From positions 1 to 7,422 of the forward strand of contig JAGVCD010000324.1 of the NCBI GenBank assembly GCA_020059425.1: a stretch of 7,422 nucleotides of DNA, read 5' to 3'. The notes under the pieces were generated by a model that was given only the letters and a program-made list of their open reading frames with translations, was not told where the DNA came from and did no database searches. Within the stretch, counting starts at the first letter, position 1. Every line of letters starts with the position of its first letter. The position numbers and the translations under genes are program-made. Shown here one piece after another: positions 1 to 5,328 of the stretch. Source of the DNA: Chamaesiphon sp. (lineage in GTDB: Bacteria > Cyanobacteriota > Cyanobacteriia > Cyanobacteriales > Chamaesiphonaceae).

Positions 1-22
1 ATTTCTCAAGATGTAATTTTAT

Positions 23-259
23 TTAGTCAGTTTTGTTTTCAGTGTTGTCGATCGCCGCTGGTTTATCGGCCACTGCAGTTTCCACAGCATCAATTTCTTT
101 TTTGATTTCGTTCTGGAAACTGCTGGAGGCATCTTGAAAGCTTTTCATTGCCTTACCCATACTGCGCCCAATTTCCGGCAGTTTTTTGGGTCCAAAAATT
201 AAAAGAGCGATCGCGAAGATCACAGCCATTTCTGGTAAACCAATCCCAAAGAAGTTCAT
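23..259 (-). CDS. tatA: Twin-arginine translocase subunit TatA/TatB-type protein
   Basis: This 78-residue protein is a subunit of the Tat pathway, which moves folded proteins across the cytoplasmic and thylakoid membranes. TatA-type subunits assemble around TatC to form the transport pore. The N-terminus has the family layout: a short start with the conserved GLPE glutamate (residue 10), one membrane helix at about residues 8-22, the hinge FGPKKLPEIG (22-31), then an amphipathic helix at about 28-48. A charged, poorly conserved tail follows, ending in a run of Asn, Glu, Lys and Asp. The length is usual for TatA and short for TatB. TatA and TatB cannot be told apart with certainty from one sequence, but the FGP hinge and short tail favour TatA. 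It is transcribed away from pth. The first 22 bases of the window lie downstream of its stop and hold nothing I can name. Confidence 0.93.
   Translation of the reverse strand: MNFFGIGLPEMAVIFAIALLIFGPKKLPEIGRSMGKAMKSFQDASSSFQNEIKKEIDAVETAVADKPAAIDNTENKTD
207..214. repeat. HIP1 octamer GCGATCGC
   Basis: A perfect copy of the Highly Iterated Palindrome of cyanobacteria, located within tatA. The core CGATCG recurs about thirty times through the window on a rough count by eye, mostly inside genes. It is a genome-wide word bias in many cyanobacteria and serves here as a lineage marker. Confidence 0.85.
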
Positions 260-274
260 AATTATTGCTCAGTT

Positions 275-302
275 CTGACAGGTCGATAGTTAAAGTCATT
301 AT
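275..302 (+). promoter_or_regulatory. pth: Candidate sigma70-type promoter for pth
   Basis: CTGACA at 275-280 (5 of 6 to TTGACA) is followed after 16 bases by CATTAT at 297-302 (4 of 6 to TATAAT). Transcription would begin near 309, giving a leader of about 70 bases before the pth ATG at 381. The assignment rests only on consensus matching. Confidence 0.35.
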
Positions 303-303
303 A
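298..303 (-). promoter_or_regulatory. tatA: Candidate -10 element for tatA
   Basis: Read on the minus strand this is a perfect TATAAT, 38 bases before the tatA start codon. No good -35 box is seen at 16-18 bases upstream, so the promoter may be weak, activated, or dependent on another sigma factor. It shares bases with the candidate pth -10 on the other strand. Confidence 0.4.
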
Positions 304-380
304 CGATCGACTGGAATGATTGGTTGCTACTCAGACTTGGTAGAATTCAAGAAATAGCACCCCGTCAGCATCAAGAGAAT

Positions 381-1022
381 ATGAGCGAAGAAGTTAAAGC
401 CGAAGTGCCAATTATTATTCCCCAGCTGATTGTTGGTTTGGGCAACCCCGGCAGCAAATATGCCCAAACTCGCCATAATGTAGGTTTCGATGCGATCGAT
501 CACCTCGCCAAACGCTGGCAAATTTCCCTCAGTGAGCAAAAAAGATTTCAAGGCATTGCTGGTGAAGGTCTCAGTGGCACCCAAAAAATTCGGCTGCTCA
601 AGCCCCAAACCTTTATGAACCTTTCTGGCCAGTCGGTACGAGCGATCTTGGATTGGTATAAACTCGACCCCACCCAAGTGCTAGTAATTTACGATGACCT
701 TGATTTGCCCCTTGGCAAACTACGGATGCGCCTGGCGGGTTCGGCTGGTGGTCACAATGGGATGAAATCAATTATTAGCCATCTGGGTACCCAGGCATTC
801 CCGCGTTTGCGTTTGGGCATTGGTAAGAGCCAGGATGAAACTATTGGCCATGTTTTAGGTAAGTTTGCGATCGCCGAAGCTCCGATCGTCCGGGAAGTTT
901 TAGAACTGAGCAGCGATGCTGTTCAACTGGCTCTGCGTCAAGGGGTCGAGAAATCCATGAGTCTATATAATGGTCGATCGGTGGAAGTTCCGGCGGCTGT
1001 TGATCGCCATCCCAGTTCTTGA
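381..1022 (+). CDS. pth: Peptidyl-tRNA hydrolase
   Basis: Pth cleaves the ester bond of peptidyl-tRNAs that drop off ribosomes and so recycles tRNA in the cytoplasm. The protein has 213 residues counted from the ATG at 381. The family landmarks are all present: IVGLGNPG with Asn22, TRHNVGF with the catalytic His32, KPQTFMNLSG with Asn80, YDDLDLP with Asp105 (equivalent to E. coli Asp93), and GGHNGMKS with His125/Asn126. The body ends near residue 197, and a 15-residue polar tail follows, so it is slightly longer than the common 190-200 residues. Upstream in-frame TTG/ATT codons would add a further extension with no family counterpart, so ATG 381 was chosen even though its ribosome binding site (AAGAGA, close to the start) is poor. 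It is divergent from tatA and followed by moaA after 86 bases. Confidence 0.95.
   Translation: MSEEVKAEVPIIIPQLIVGLGNPGSKYAQTRHNVGFDAIDHLAKRWQISLSEQKRFQGIAGEGLSGTQKIRLLKPQTFMNLSGQSVRAILDWYKLDPTQVLVIYDDLDLPLGKLRMRLAGSAGGHNGMKSIISHLGTQAFPRLRLGIGKSQDETIGHVLGKFAIAEAPIVREVLELSSDAVQLALRQGVEKSMSLYNGRSVEVPAAVDRHPSS
867..874. repeat. HIP1 octamer GCGATCGC
   Basis: The second perfect HIP1 copy, inside pth. By eye these two are the only full octamers; the other copies are CGATCG cores with variant flanks. Confidence 0.85.
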
Positions 1023-1072
1023 AAGTTACTAGCTGATATTGCAGGGTAAATAATAGTACCAGGCGAAACCGT

Positions 1073-1096
1073 TAGAATAAAGGCAAGAACTTTGCC
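1073..1096 (+). promoter_or_regulatory. moaA: Possible -10 box and small hairpin ahead of moaA
   Basis: TAGAAT at 1073-1078 matches the -10 consensus at 5 of 6 positions, but no -35 box sits at the right distance. Directly after it, GGCAA (1082-1086) and TTGCC (1092-1096) can pair around a 5-base loop, 12 bases before the moaA ATG. This may only be chance. No molybdenum-cofactor riboswitch is apparent, as the space is too short. Confidence 0.22.
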
Positions 1097-1108
1097 CGCT
1101 GTTTACCT

Positions 1109-2098
1109 ATGAATCAGGTCGATTACCTTCGGATCAGTCTGACCGATCGCTGTAATTTTCGCTGTCAGTACTGTATGCCGGTGGGTAGTGATATTCATTA
1201 TCAACCTCAGCCAGAACTGTTAACTAATGCCGAGATTGTGACCTTGGTGCAAGACGTTTTTGCCCCGATCGGATTTACCCGGTTTCGGCTGACTGGTGGC
1301 GAGCCATTGATTCGGCCAGGGGTGGTGGAATTAGTAGAAACTATTAGCAATTTGCCGCAAACGGCAGACTTAGCGCTGACTACCAATGCTTGGTTCCTGG
1401 CCGATTTGGCCGCAGATTTATATCAGGCCGGGTTGCGCCGGATCAACATTAGTCTAGATTCACTAAATCCAGCGACTTTTGCCAAAATTACCGGTAGGTC
1501 TAGCACTGAAACTTGGCAGCGTGTTTGGCAAGGAATCCAAGCAGCACATCAAGTGGGTTTCGATCCACTGAAATTGAATGTAGTGGTGATTCCCGGTGTG
1601 AATGATGGCGAGGTTTTAGAATTAGCTGAACTATCGATCGAGCGGAATTGGCATATTCGGTTCATTGAATTTATGCCGATCGGGAACGATGCTTTGTTTC
1701 TCGATAGCGGTTGGATCGATTCGGAGGTGATTCGGCAACAGATTCGCACTAAGTGGGGTTTGATGACATCGCAAGTGCGCGGCAATGGACCTGCCGATGT
1801 TTTCCAAATTCCGGGAGCCAAAGGGACTTTAGGTTTTATCAGTCAGATGTCAGAGTGTTTTTGCGATCGATGTAATCGGGTACGGCTGTCGGCGGATGGC
1901 TGGTTACGACCTTGCTTGCTAAATGAAACCGGGCAAATTGATCTAAAAACAGCCTTACGTGCCGGGGTTGATGTCATGGAGTTGAGAGCGCGCGTCCAAG
2001 AATTATTGGTTTTGAAGGAAGAAATTAATTACAAAGAGCGAGAATCAGGAAGTTCCACAGGTCTATATGGTCGCACCATGTCTCAAATTGGGGGATGA
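1109..2098 (+). CDS. moaA: GTP 3',8-cyclase MoaA (radical SAM, molybdenum cofactor synthesis)
   Basis: MoaA uses radical S-adenosylmethionine chemistry to rearrange GTP to 3',8-cyclo-GTP, which MoaC turns into cyclic pyranopterin monophosphate, the first step of molybdopterin synthesis. The 329-residue protein has both diagnostic clusters. The N-terminal radical SAM motif CxxxCxxC uses Cys15, Cys19 and Cys22, followed by the SAM-binding LTGGEP at 61-66. The C-terminal cluster is CxxC-x13-C at Cys252, Cys255 and Cys269, within CDRCNRVRL and LRPCL. The protein ends MSQIGG, carrying the essential C-terminal Gly-Gly pair. The N-terminus is short compared with many MoaA proteins, but it still includes the [10 protein letters not shown] strand. 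No moaC, moeA or other cofactor gene is nearby, so it appears to stand alone. The C-terminal cluster and Gly-Gly rule against a peptide-modifying radical SAM enzyme despite the neighbouring RiPP-like cassette. Confidence 0.96.
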   Translation: MNQVDYLRISLTDRCNFRCQYCMPVGSDIHYQPQPELLTNAEIVTLVQDVFAPIGFTRFRLTGGEPLIRPGVVELVETISNLPQTADLALTTNAWFLADLAADLYQAGLRRINISLDSLNPATFAKITGRSSTETWQRVWQGIQAAHQVGFDPLKLNVVVIPGVNDGEVLELAELSIERNWHIRFIEFMPIGNDALFLDSGWIDSEVIRQQIRTKWGLMTSQVRGNGPADVFQIPGAKGTLGFISQMSECFCDRCNRVRLSADGWLRPCLLNETGQIDLKTALRAGVDVMELRARVQELLVLKEEINYKERESGSSTGLYGRTMSQIGG

Positions 2099-2240
2099 TT
2101 TGTTCGTGCCTGGTTCTTCGATTAGTTCAGCTGCCAGCTGTATGGAATTTTGAATTCGTGATCGCCGAATATCTAGCGCTATGCAATGGATTTCAGTTAA
2201 TATTGAATATCACAGTCTGACATTATGGAGTTGGGTTCTT
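2099..2240 (+). promoter_or_regulatory. Leader/promoter region of the MNIO cassette
   Basis: This 142-base gap separates moaA from the precursor gene. It contains two CAGCTG palindromes one base apart (2128-2133 and 2135-2140), a TTGAAT that could be a -35 box (2150-2155) followed by a weak TCTAGC (2172-2177), and an 11-base palindrome ATATTGAATAT (2200-2210). GGAG at 2227-2230, ten bases before ATG 2241, is the likely ribosome binding site and decides that start. No moaA terminator is obvious, so read-through from moaA is possible. Confidence 0.3.
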
Positions 2241-2483
2241 ATGTTTGAAGGAATAAGTGCTAAGACCGCTACCCTATTTGGATTGATGGCCGGGATGGCT
2301 ATAGCGACCGCTGCGGGGTTCAGACCAAATATGCAGTTCGATATGAAGGTTAATTTCCAACCTAGTCAGAATACCAACGAAGCGATCGGGTCAGCTAATT
2401 CAGATACGGATCTAGTTCCCAACCAACTAGAAAATCAGCAATTACCTGCTCAAGAACCCTGCCCAGCTTGTGGGATGGGCTAA
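2241..2483 (+). CDS. Candidate RiPP precursor peptide, signal-like N-terminus and C-terminal CPACGMG
   Basis: I do not recognise this 80-residue protein by family. Three features suggest it is the substrate of the MNIO enzyme encoded directly downstream. It is small. It has a hydrophobic stretch at about residues 9-25 with small residues ATAAG near the end, which resembles a Sec signal peptide or membrane anchor. The middle is polar, low in complexity and rich in Asn, Gln and Ser (about 40-72), ending in a cysteine tail CPACGMG with Cys74 and Cys77, the only cysteines. Export signals and cysteine cores are known in bufferin precursors, and Cys is the modified residue in several MNIO pathways, including methanobactin. 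The CPxCGM pattern also resembles metal-site sequences in YHS and NosL proteins, so copper or other soft-metal binding is plausible. The ATG at 2241 is preferred to the in-frame ATG at 2181 because it has a GGAG site and starts right before the hydrophobic segment. The stop is adjacent to the next gene's first possible start. Substrate status is inference. Confidence 0.7.
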   Translation: MFEGISAKTATLFGLMAGMAIATAAGFRPNMQFDMKVNFQPSQNTNEAIGSANSDTDLVPNQLENQQLPAQEPCPACGMG

Positions 2484-3401
2484 TTGGCCAGTTGGTGGCC
2501 AGGTTCTGCCAGTAGAGCACTATTGAAGAAGACCCCCCGATCTTTACCGTGGGTGGGTCTTTCTTTAATGCCAGAGCCAGAATTTTTTCAGGCCACCCGT
2601 CAGCTCTTTGAAGCCGGTCAGGTGGATGTGCTGGAATGGAGTTTTGATATAGGTTGGGGACGTAGCTTACCAGGCTGGCTGAATGAACTGCTCGTTTTTT
2701 TTAGCGATCGAGATCGATTATTTGGTCATGGGGTCAGTTATTCGTTACTATCGGCGGAGTGGCAATTACCACAGACCCGGTGGTTGAATCAATATCAGGA
2801 TGAACTGCAAAAGCATCGCTATCATCACATTTCTGAGCATTTTGGTTGGATGGGAGCGGGGAATTTTTATCACAGTGCGCCATTATCTGTACCGCTCACT
2901 CCCGAGACGTTGGCAATGGGAATCGATCGACTGCAAAACTTGGCGCGGGTATCATCGACACCGATTGGTTTAGAAAATTTGGCTTTTGCTTGGAATAGGC
3001 AAGAGGCGATCGAACAAGGATTATTTATTAGGCAAATGCTCGCGCCAGTAAAAGGTTTTTTGCTGCTGGATTTACATAATCTCTATTGCCAAATGGTGAA
3101 TTTCAATCAGTCTGCGACTACGATGTTGGCGCAGTATCCGCTGGAGCTGGTGCGGGAAATTCATATTTCCGGGGGTTCTTGGAGTGGGTCAGCACAACGC
3201 CGCATTCGGCGCGATACCCATGATACAGCGGTGCCCGAGGATGTTTTTCAGCTTTTGGCCTCAGTATTGCCGCAATGTCCTAATTTACAGGCGGTGATCT
3301 TAGAACGGTTAGGCAACACTTTGACAACAGAGGCAGCCCGCACTGAATTGCAACAAGACTTCGATCGATTGCGTCAGGTGGTGGCGCAGGAGTGGCGATG
3401 A
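2484..3401 (+). CDS. DUF692 (UPF0276) multinuclear non-heme iron oxidative enzyme (MNIO), MbnB/TglH-like
   Basis: MNIO enzymes are TIM-barrel proteins that hold two or three iron ions and oxidise residues of peptide substrates, often Cys, to oxazolone/thioamide and related groups. In this 305-residue reading the signature elements occur in order: first strand WVGLSL (23-28), VLEWSFD with Glu51, His82 in FGHGVSYS, ISEHFGW with Glu118/His119, GLENLA with Glu164/Asn165, LLDLHNLY with Asp196/His198/Asn199, EIHISGG with His227, RDTHD with Asp244/His246, and ILERLG with Glu274. These supply the usual metal ligands, so the enzyme looks intact. The common DNN is DLHN here and the final ErD is ERLG, so it is a divergent member. 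The start is uncertain. TTG 2484 abuts the precursor stop and suggests coupling; TTG 2523 and GTG 2553 are alternatives. ATG 2568 would delete the first barrel strand. It overlaps the next gene by four bases. Confidence 0.9.
   Translation: MASWWPGSASRALLKKTPRSLPWVGLSLMPEPEFFQATRQLFEAGQVDVLEWSFDIGWGRSLPGWLNELLVFFSDRDRLFGHGVSYSLLSAEWQLPQTRWLNQYQDELQKHRYHHISEHFGWMGAGNFYHSAPLSVPLTPETLAMGIDRLQNLARVSSTPIGLENLAFAWNRQEAIEQGLFIRQMLAPVKGFLLLDLHNLYCQMVNFNQSATTMLAQYPLELVREIHISGGSWSGSAQRRIRRDTHDTAVPEDVFQLLASVLPQCPNLQAVILERLGNTLTTEAARTELQQDFDRLRQVVAQEWR
2529..2566 (+). terminator. Terminator-like hairpin/attenuator after the precursor gene
   Basis: AAGACCC at 2529-2535 pairs perfectly with GGGTCTT at 2555-2561. 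Further C-G pairs are possible toward the loop, and the T-rich run TTTCTTT ends the element (2560-2566). It lies 45 bases after the precursor stop and inside the N-terminal codons of the MNIO frame. A partial terminator here would let most transcripts end after the precursor, a common way to give RiPP precursors an excess over enzymes. It could also be chance or shape ribosome access to the MNIO start. Confidence 0.45.
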
Positions 3402-3586
3402 CTGAATCAGAACTGTCCTCCTGGCAGGCAAATTTATTAGAGGCTTTGTTCGAATTAGATGAAGTAGGGGCTGTTCGATCGCGTTTATCCGATTGCCCTG
3501 GGGCAGAATATTTGCAGACGGCGGATGATGAGATGATTGAAGTGGCGGCGGAGTTGGTCAAAACCTGGGGCAGATCGATTGAATAA
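3398..3586 (+). CDS. Small helical protein, candidate MNIO partner
   Basis: This 62-residue acidic protein begins with an ATG that overlaps the MNIO stop codon as ATGA, so it is almost certainly translationally coupled to the enzyme. No family is recognised with confidence. It reads as two or three helices: SWQANLLEALFEL (about 8-20), a middle helix around VRSRL, and DEMIEVAAELVKTWGR (about 44-59), with Trp9 and Trp57 as likely core residues. It has no signal peptide or membrane segment and a single Cys. Characterised MNIO enzymes work with a partner (MbnC, TglI or DUF2063/HvfC proteins) that binds the precursor leader and presents it to the barrel. Those partners are usually longer, so this would be a minimal or different one. 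Position and coupling are the main support; the partner role is inference. A metal-handling or regulatory role is possible. Confidence 0.72.
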   Translation: MTESELSSWQANLLEALFELDEVGAVRSRLSDCPGAEYLQTADDEMIEVAAELVKTWGRSIE

Positions 3587-3604
3587 ACAAAAAATCCGCC
3601 AGGT

Positions 3605-3625
3605 AAAGGTGTGACCTTGATTTGA
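3605..3625 (+). terminator. Weak hairpin after the MNIO cassette
   Basis: AAGGT (3606-3610) and ACCTT (3614-3618) pair around GTG, followed by GATTTGAT. It sits between the convergent cassette and bioF. The stem is only five pairs and the T run is interrupted, so it is a weak candidate; nothing better is visible in the 90-base gap. Confidence 0.2.
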
Positions 3626-3676
3626 TATAACTACTGCTCATTCTTTAAGCCCAGTAATTCCTACGTTCACTTTGAT

Positions 3677-4852
3677 TCAGACAATTTTCTTGATCGATCG
3701 TAAGCAACTTACCAAATAATCTAAATTGCTACGGCTGTGATCGGCCATCACTGTGATTCTGATGCGACTAGTCGGCACTGTCGGTGGTCGAATGGCTGGC
3801 GCAAAAATTCCCTGTAGTCGCAAGGCGGCGGAGACCTGAAGAGCCATTTGGGAATTGGGTAATTCCCAGCAAATTACCGCCGACTGCGAAGGCAGAATAT
3901 GACCAATTGGTAAATCAACCAAGGCAGCTTGTAAATAATCGATATTTTGTTGCAATCGATCGCGTCGTTCCGGTTCAGATACCAGCACTTGGAGCGCAGC
4001 TAAAGCTGCTGCCGTATCTGCCGGAGACAAAGCCGTGGTGTAAATCCAGCTGGGGCAACGATTTCGCAAAAAATCAATCAGTGCCGATGTTCCAGCGACA
4101 TAACCACCCAGACTGCCCAGCGCTTTACTGAGCGTGCCCACATGAATTAGCTCCTGCTGCTGGAGACCACATTGCTCTATACCACCCGCCCCAGTCGCTC
4201 CCAAAACCCCCACGGCGTGAGCTTCATCCACTAATAACATCGCCTTAAATTCTGCGGCTACCGCTACTATTTCTGGCAAAGGACAAAGATCACCATCCAT
4301 ACTAAAAACTGAATCAGTCACAATCAAACACCGCCGAAAATTACTCCGGTGAGCTTGTAAATGAGTGCGTAAATCCTGCATATCACAATGTTGATATTCC
4401 ACCAGCTGGGCTTTACTTAAAATTGCCCCGTTCTTGAGGCTGGAATGATTGTACTTGTCGCTTAAAATCAGATCCCGATCACCGACCAAGGCGGTAATGG
4501 TTCCCAAATTAGCCAAATAGCCAGAACTGAACGCCAATGCCGCTTCCGTTTGATGCAACTGGGCGATCGATTGCTCTAATTCCTGATGTAAAGGCCGCTG
4601 CCCAGTTACCAACCGAGAACCAGTACTCCCGGTGCCATAAACATTTACTGCTTGAATCGCGGCGGCGATCAGACGCGGATTGGTAGCCAAACTCAAATAA
4701 TCATTGCCAGCAAAATTAAGCAGGGACTGGCCAGCCACCACCATCTGCACCCCACCCAACTGCTCAATAGCTGCAGTTGATCGATACCAATGGGCTTGAT
4801 GAATGGTAGTCAATGCCTGATCCAGCCAGCGATAAGGATGATCCTGTGACAT
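3677..4852 (-). CDS. bioF: 8-amino-7-oxononanoate synthase (KAPA synthase)
   Basis: BioF is a PLP-dependent enzyme of the alpha-oxoamine synthase family that condenses pimeloyl-ACP (or -CoA) with L-alanine to make 8-amino-7-oxononanoate in biotin synthesis. The 391-residue protein shows the family landmarks: [10 protein letters not shown] near the N-terminus, GTGSTGSR at 73-80, NHSSL with His136 stacking on the cofactor, [18 protein letters not shown] with Asp209 and His212, and GTLSKALG with the PLP lysine at 243. The C-terminal domain ends in a typical [11 protein letters not shown] segment. The ATG at 4852 was chosen because an AGG lies a suitable distance upstream; an in-frame TTG at 4867 would add five residues without advantage. 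Related family members (Kbl, HemA/ALAS, Spt) are possible in principle, but cyanobacteria use BioF, and no heme or sphingolipid context is seen. It is convergent with the MNIO cassette and has no other biotin gene beside it. Confidence 0.93.
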   Translation of the reverse strand: MSQDHPYRWLDQALTTIHQAHWYRSTAAIEQLGGVQMVVAGQSLLNFAGNDYLSLATNPRLIAAAIQAVNVYGTGSTGSRLVTGQRPLHQELEQSIAQLHQTEAALAFSSGYLANLGTITALVGDRDLILSDKYNHSSLKNGAILSKAQLVEYQHCDMQDLRTHLQAHRSNFRRCLIVTDSVFSMDGDLCPLPEIVAVAAEFKAMLLVDEAHAVGVLGATGAGGIEQCGLQQQELIHVGTLSKALGSLGGYVAGTSALIDFLRNRCPSWIYTTALSPADTAAALAALQVLVSEPERRDRLQQNIDYLQAALVDLPIGHILPSQSAVICWELPNSQMALQVSAALRLQGIFAPAIRPPTVPTSRIRITVMADHSRSNLDYLVSCLRSIKKIV

Positions 4853-4869
4853 AATAGTACCTAACAATA

Positions 4870-4898
4870 AGAACCCCAGCTTGATCGGCTAGGGTTCT
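4870..4898 (-). terminator. Hairpin between the ParA/coiled-coil operon and bioF
   Basis: AGAACCC (4870-4876) with AGC (4878-4880) pairs with GCT (4888-4890) and GGGTTCT (4892-4898): ten pairs with one mismatch and a 7-base loop. It lies 40 bases after the coiled-coil gene's stop and 17 bases before the bioF ATG. On the minus strand it is followed by TATTGTT. It could end the upstream operon, or act as an attenuator in the bioF leader if bioF's promoter is in the AT-rich 4899-4938 stretch. Confidence 0.45.
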
Positions 4899-4938
4899 GG
4901 TCTTAACTTTAATTAAATTTAGAATTAAATTAGAATTT

Positions 4939-5328
4939 CTATAGTAGCCAGGTGTTCAAGGCAAAATCACCGATCGGTTCTGGCGATTGAACCACCACTT
5001 CATGGGGGACAAGAGCGCCGCCACTATTGTGGGCATGGCGAGTTTCATCAATCCTATTTTTGAGGCTGGTATTTTCTTTAGCTAAATTTAAAGCATCTTT
5101 CTTGGCACTATCCAGCTCACTTTTGAGCTGCTTGGTAGCTGCCAAATCTTTTTCCAGCTTGGCGATCGTCTTGTCTTTGGCGACTAGCTCAGCTTCTAGT
5201 TCTTGAACTTTACTATGGGATGCGGAGTCGGACTGCTTAGTTTCTGGCATTTGTTCTGGTTCTGGGGATTGATCGTTTTTATCTATTTCTTGTTTTATTA
5301 AATCGCCGATACTTCGTCTTTTAACCAT
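4939..5328 (-). CDS. Coiled-coil protein with C-terminal Trp, candidate McdB
   Basis: This 129-residue protein has a basic N-terminus (MVKRRSIGDL), an acidic, disordered Pro/Glu/Gln/Ser segment (about 13-38), a long heptad-like coiled coil (about 41-95), and a short tail ending FALNTWLL with Trp127. It has no DNA-binding motif and is not a ParB. It directly follows the ParA-type ATPase, overlapping its stop codon by one base. McdB, the adaptor that links carboxysomes to McdA, is described as a small, poorly conserved protein with disordered and coiled-coil parts and an invariant tryptophan near the C-terminus, encoded beside a ParA-like ATPase; all of this is met here. Assignment is by architecture and context, not by alignment. 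The alternative is an adaptor for some other ParA-type positioning system, such as partition of a plasmid or another protein cargo. Confidence 0.6.
   Translation of the reverse strand: MVKRRSIGDLIKQEIDKNDQSPEPEQMPETKQSDSASHSKVQELEAELVAKDKTIAKLEKDLAATKQLKSELDSAKKDALNLAKENTSLKNRIDETRHAHNSGGALVPHEVVVQSPEPIGDFALNTWLL

Noticed and set aside
327..677. Long open frames antisense to pth, moaA, bioF and the ParA-type gene.
   Set aside because: They show no domain, are covered by well-supported genes on the opposite strand, and have no ribosome binding sites worth noting.
1109..2098. The radical SAM enzyme next to the MNIO cassette as a second RiPP-modifying enzyme.
   Set aside because: It has the MoaA-specific C-terminal CxxC-x13-C cluster and the terminal Gly-Gly, so it is an ordinary GTP 3',8-cyclase; a gap of 142 bases separates it from the cassette.
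2128..2140. Two CAGCTG palindromes one base apart ahead of the cassette, as an operator or moaA terminator.
   Set aside because: They are short, have no T run and no further copies, so no function can be supported. They are mentioned only in the leader entry.
2181..2240. An upstream ATG that would extend the precursor by 20 residues.
   Set aside because: No ribosome binding site is seen before it, and the added residues come before a signal-like segment. ATG 2241 has GGAG at a usable distance.
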